A DNA stretch of 64,000 bases from Rhodeus uyekii (lineage: Eukaryota; Chordata; Actinopteri; Cypriniformes; Acheilognathidae), in contig JAWRVZ010000109.1 in assembly GCA_037043235.1 (NCBI GenBank), positions 891,001 through 955,000 of the forward strand, in the 5' to 3' direction. Position 1 is the first letter of the stretch. Every line of letters starts with the position of its first letter. The notes beneath the pieces were generated by a model. The model saw nothing but the letters and a program-made list of their open reading frames with translations, did no database searches and had not been told where the DNA came from. Both the position numbers and the translations under genes were made by a program. Positions 60,541-64,000 of this stretch are shown here, piece by piece.

Positions 60541-61100
60541 AAATGATTAATTAAACTTCTCACCATTTGCTTCCGTCATTTCTATATTTAATGCTTTTAT
60601 ATTTCGTATATATTTTGAGTGCGTTTATCAATGTTTGTATGTCAGTCAAATAAATTCCATTTGTACATCAAATAATTAATCCACTTAGTTCATATGGATT
60701 AGTTTTATGACATTTATTTATGAGAGAACATAAAAAATATCTGTGTTCAGAAGGTGAATAAATGTTTTATGGGGTTTGAACATCGTGTGAGGAAACAATG
60801 GCAGCATTTTTTTATGGTGAAAAATTAAAATTAACCAACAAATTTGTTAGTATTCATCTTCATACAAATATAAATGTATAAATACAGTTTTGTTGGAATC
60901 AAACATTTATTGATTTAGTTTTGGAAGCATTGGTTATAAAGGGTTGCTGGATCATCAGAACATTCCTGCGTTTATATTAGTTATAATGTTGATTTAGTTC
61001 AGTGCTGTTGCGGATCTTTAAATCTGTGTTGTTGAATTTGATCATTTGTTTAATTAATTTCCCTCTAAACAGCCCAGCTCTGCCATTCAGGCCTTCCTTC
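60541..61100. other. AT-rich intronic DNA
   Basis: No recognised feature. Confidence 0.45.
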
Positions 61101-61257
61101 ACATTCATGCATTTATCAGACGCTTTTATCCAAAGCGACTTGCATTGCATTCAAGAAACACATTTACATTCTAATCAGTTCTTGCTTTCCCTGGGAATCG
61201 AACCCATGACCTTGATGTTGCAAGCGCCAAACTCTACTGTTTGAGCGACAGGAAAGC
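61101..61257 (-). mobile_element. tRNA-derived SINE, full length with possible target duplication
   Basis: Complete tail, body and head. CTTCCTT occurs at 61093-61099 and 61257-61263, a possible 7-bp target-site duplication. Confidence 0.95.
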
Positions 61258-62137
61258 TTCCTTTTGTGTCCTTTGCATTCTAATCCTGGAAAAATGTCCT
61301 ATTTCTGGAGTCGCACAAGCAGTGAGTCACTTAAAAGTGCAGGACATGAGTCTGAAACCGAAAGAGGAAATGGGTAAAATGAGTGCTGTTGTCATTTATT
61401 TTAGACGCAGTCCATATGGCATAAAGGTGAAGGAAGACATGTGGAAGACAGGCTCATTCCTCTTGAGACTGATTTATAAAGCGCAATAAAACATCTCACC
61501 CAGATATGTGTGTTTGCGATGCTCAAAGAGCAACTTGCACAAAGAAGTCCTAGTTCGCCTGCTTAAACTACACACTAAATGCACTGTTTTTGAAGAAGCA
61601 TACATACTTTTTAGTGTGTATATCAGAGGAGTAGGCGAGCTTTGGGGCCAATTATATTAGCTTTGGGGCTGTTACTTAGTTACACACACTGTTTAAACTG
61701 CTTGTCACAGTTAAAATCCTCTACATTTAATTTATTCTCCTATCGTATCAGAGAGAAATGCAGCTGCACGGGCGTGGGTCTTTCATGCCAAGACTCCTCA
61801 CGTGTTTGCAATTTGCATAATGATGCATTTTATTGTCTTTACGGTTCTGTTAGTTCTGTTGCAGATGAAATGTATAATGTGGATAACATTGAATGAATAT
61901 CTTCTCGTCAGGTTGGATACTGATTACTCTATCTAAAGCTCTACTGTTGCACTCGCACGGCTGCCATGGTTGTAGTTTTTTGACATGTTTTTTTGTGTTT
62001 GTAGTTCCATTTGAATCCTCGTCCAACATGCAATGGATTGTGGGTGATATTATCCGTTAGAGCGCGGATATACACTTCGGATTTTAACGGGAAACAATAG
62101 ATCAGTCGGGAATCTGTGGAATACTCACTTCAACATA
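61258..62137. other. Intronic DNA, no gene recognised
   Basis: No recognised feature. Confidence 0.4.
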
Positions 62138-62823
62138 CAGTACTGCCTTGAGATACGAGCATAATCTGTTCCAGGACGAGCTCGTAACTCCAGTTGCTTA
62201 TCTCAAATCATAATAACAGAAATAAAATTGTGTTCCGCCCCTCTAAAAAACTCCCTCATTAGTGCTAATAACAATAAAAAAGAGATGTTTTTAATTGCTA
62301 TAGAGACACACATAAGGATTCCTGTGATATAAATTAAATGTGGTTTTAATTATGAGTTCTTCCCTTCGAGACACACGATACAGTAGCGGCTAATGACGAC
62401 ATGTGCGGAGGAGGAGGAGGAGGAGGAGGAGGAGGATTACGTATATAATGCAAACAATATGGAAGTGTAGTGTTTCTTCCCGTGTTGTGTATTGATAGAC
62501 TCAGAAGCTCATATTTATTATTATTAAACACTCATAACTAGTGCTGCTCCCAGCTTAATACTGGTGAATCACTCGTTGCCCCCGGTAACCCCCGCTGTAA
62601 AACCAAGCTGCCTCTAGTGGAGATCATATGCAATTACACATAAATGAGGAGCTTGAGCTGCTGCGAGTGCTGAACACCTCTAGCGTCTGGAAGCTGCTCG
62701 TATCTCAAATATTTACTCATATCTCAAATATTTACTCTTATCTCAAAGCAAAAATTGCTTGAAGCCTTGCTCGCATTTCGGAATACTCGTATGTCGGGAC
62801 GTTCGTATCTCAAGGTATTTCCA
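62138..62823 (+). mobile_element. pogo/Tigger-like nonautonomous TIR element
   Basis: CAGTACTGCCTTGAGATACG at the left and CGTATCTCAAGGTATTTCCA at the right, flanked by TA. Interior nearly the same as 47569-48251. It differs by a longer (GGA)n run at 62406-62434 and a duplicated TCAAATATTTACTC block. Confidence 0.85.
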
Positions 62824-63049
62824 TACTGCGATTTGGGACAAACTGTTTGTAATTTCTATTCAGGATTGATCGTATACGAATTGCGATAGATTTTCTCAAA
62901 ATGTCCAGCTTCAATCTGATTGGCTGGATTCACGCAGTTTCCAGGAGTCAGTTTAGCAGGAAATGGAGGCTTTGACAGTGAGTTGCTGTTGATGTCCAGA
63001 CTGCTTTATTAGCAGCAATCTAAGAAAAACACTTAAAAGTTACTCCACT

Positions 63050-63145
63050 TAAAAGGATAGTTCACCCAAAAAATAATTTAGTCACCATTTAATTCGCCTT
63101 CATTTCTTTCCAAACCCGTGAGACTTTCGTTCATCTTCGAAACAC
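63050..63145 (+). repeat. Dispersed cyprinid-type repeat fragment
   Basis: AAAAGGATAGTTCACCCAAA, then TTCCAAACCCGTGAGACTTT. Same family as 38196-38290. Confidence 0.75.
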
Positions 63146-63352
63146 AGATGAAGATAGTTTTAGATGAAATCTGAGAGATTTCTGTCCCTCCATTTAAAAG
63201 CTTCGCAACCACCAGGAGATCGTAAAACTAATCCGAATAAATTGAGTAGTTTAGTCCAAATTTTCTTTAGAGACTCAATCGATTTATATGATGAACAGAT
63301 GGACTTTAGGCTTTTATTCTCATATAAACTGTTCAATGGCGTTGGTCTAAAC

Positions 63353-63725
63353 CAGGGGTCTGCAACCTGCGGCTCTTTCGTCCCTGTGAATCAATAAATA
63401 AGCTATTTTATTAATTAATTAATTTTTTCAATGGTATACCTCTTAAATTTCAAGAGCGAAGTAATCTTGTATTTTTTAAATATTTTGATGTTTACCATTG
63501 TCACAAACAGCAATAAAATGTCATTAGTTTTATTTTTGTAGTTCTGTAATTTCATAAATGCGACACACTTTAGTTATTTTATGTATTGCAAACTGGAAAT
63601 AAACCTTTATATGCAGTGTTATTTTAATTTTAGGGATCACAGGTTTTTTGTGGCTCCTGTGAATTTTATTCAGTAGTAAAGAGGCCAAAGTGGCTCTTTT
63701 GATTGTGAAGGTTGCAGATCATTGG
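63353..63725. mobile_element. hAT-type nonautonomous element, about 373 bp
   Basis: Left end CAGGGGTCTGCAACCTGCGG and right end GGTTGCAGATCATTG are imperfect inverted repeats. The 8 bp before it, GTCTAAAC, fits the nTnTAnAn hAT target pattern; the 8 bp after (GTCAACGT) matches only partly. No transposase frame. Confidence 0.65.
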
Positions 63726-64000
63726 TCAACGTGTGTCTCGGTAACGTTGAAACGAAGAACAAAACACCCGAGTATATCAAGCCGTCTCGTTCTGCCGATT
63801 GAAGTCGTTGTATCTGTTATTGTGATAAATTTGGCTACTCAGTCGTTTATTATCTACTCAACTTCTGCTATGAGATCAAGACCTTTAACTCGAGACAAAA
63901 GCCCTTTGTGTTCGTCTTTCATCTGTGGAGGATTTGCCAGTGCCGGTAAGAAGCAAAGCATGATGGGAAACGTACGCAAGCCTTTCAAAGCATTTGCCGT
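63726..64000. other. Unassigned to window end
   Basis: No recognised feature. Confidence 0.4.

Overview
The window looks like nuclear DNA of a ray-finned fish, most likely a cypriniform. It is AT-rich, intron-like and full of micro- and minisatellites. It carries about 25 copies of a tRNA-derived SINE whose 3' tail is the L2-type tail widespread in teleosts. It also holds remnants of Tc1/mariner, PIF-Harbinger, hAT, pogo/Tigger-like and L2-clade elements. I see no bacterial, organellar or viral gene organisation. The order-level call rests on remembered repeat families and is inference.

Only one host protein-coding segment can be supported: a large exon at 28160-29077 on the + strand. It encodes the first 281 residues of an unconventional myosin IX, best matching myosin IXa (myo9a): a Ras-associating-like N-terminal domain followed by the start of the motor with an intact P-loop. 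It has a polypyrimidine/AG acceptor, a start at 28235 and a GTAAGA donor. No further myo9a exon is recognisable, so 29078-64000 is read as one intron more than 34.9 kb long. The 5' part (1-28159) is read as upstream intron or 5' flank, with no exon I can defend.

Layout. 1-4.9 kb: AT-rich unique DNA with CT and TA microsatellites. 4.9-20.7 kb: a cluster of four large tandem arrays (13/15-bp, 51-bp, 64/72/48-bp and 33/35-bp units). The last array lies inside a TIR-bounded transposon, and a Tc1 remnant lies just before it. 20.7-28.1 kb: mostly non-repetitive DNA with SINEs, an internally duplicated AT-rich repeat and, directly before the myo9a exon, a tandem duplication of an element rich in GGCGCACC motifs. 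29-42 kb: inferred intron with SINEs, a 78-bp perfect AT palindrome, a 650-bp CA/CT region, and Harbinger and hAT remnants. 42.5-44.1 kb: a degenerate L2-clade LINE with recognisable reverse-transcriptase motifs. 44-64 kb: three more pogo/Tigger-like elements, two of them nearly identical to each other, 112-bp, 78-bp and 44-bp tandem arrays, a possible solo LTR, and a short hAT-type element near the right end.

Nearly all long open frames here are by-products of stop-free tandem repeats. I found no convincing new multi-gene system. The most unusual items are a composite SINE with two or three tRNA-like heads, a minisatellite that has filled a DNA transposon, a tandem array containing one inverted unit, and a chain of stop/start-overlapping upstream ORFs leading into the myo9a start codon.
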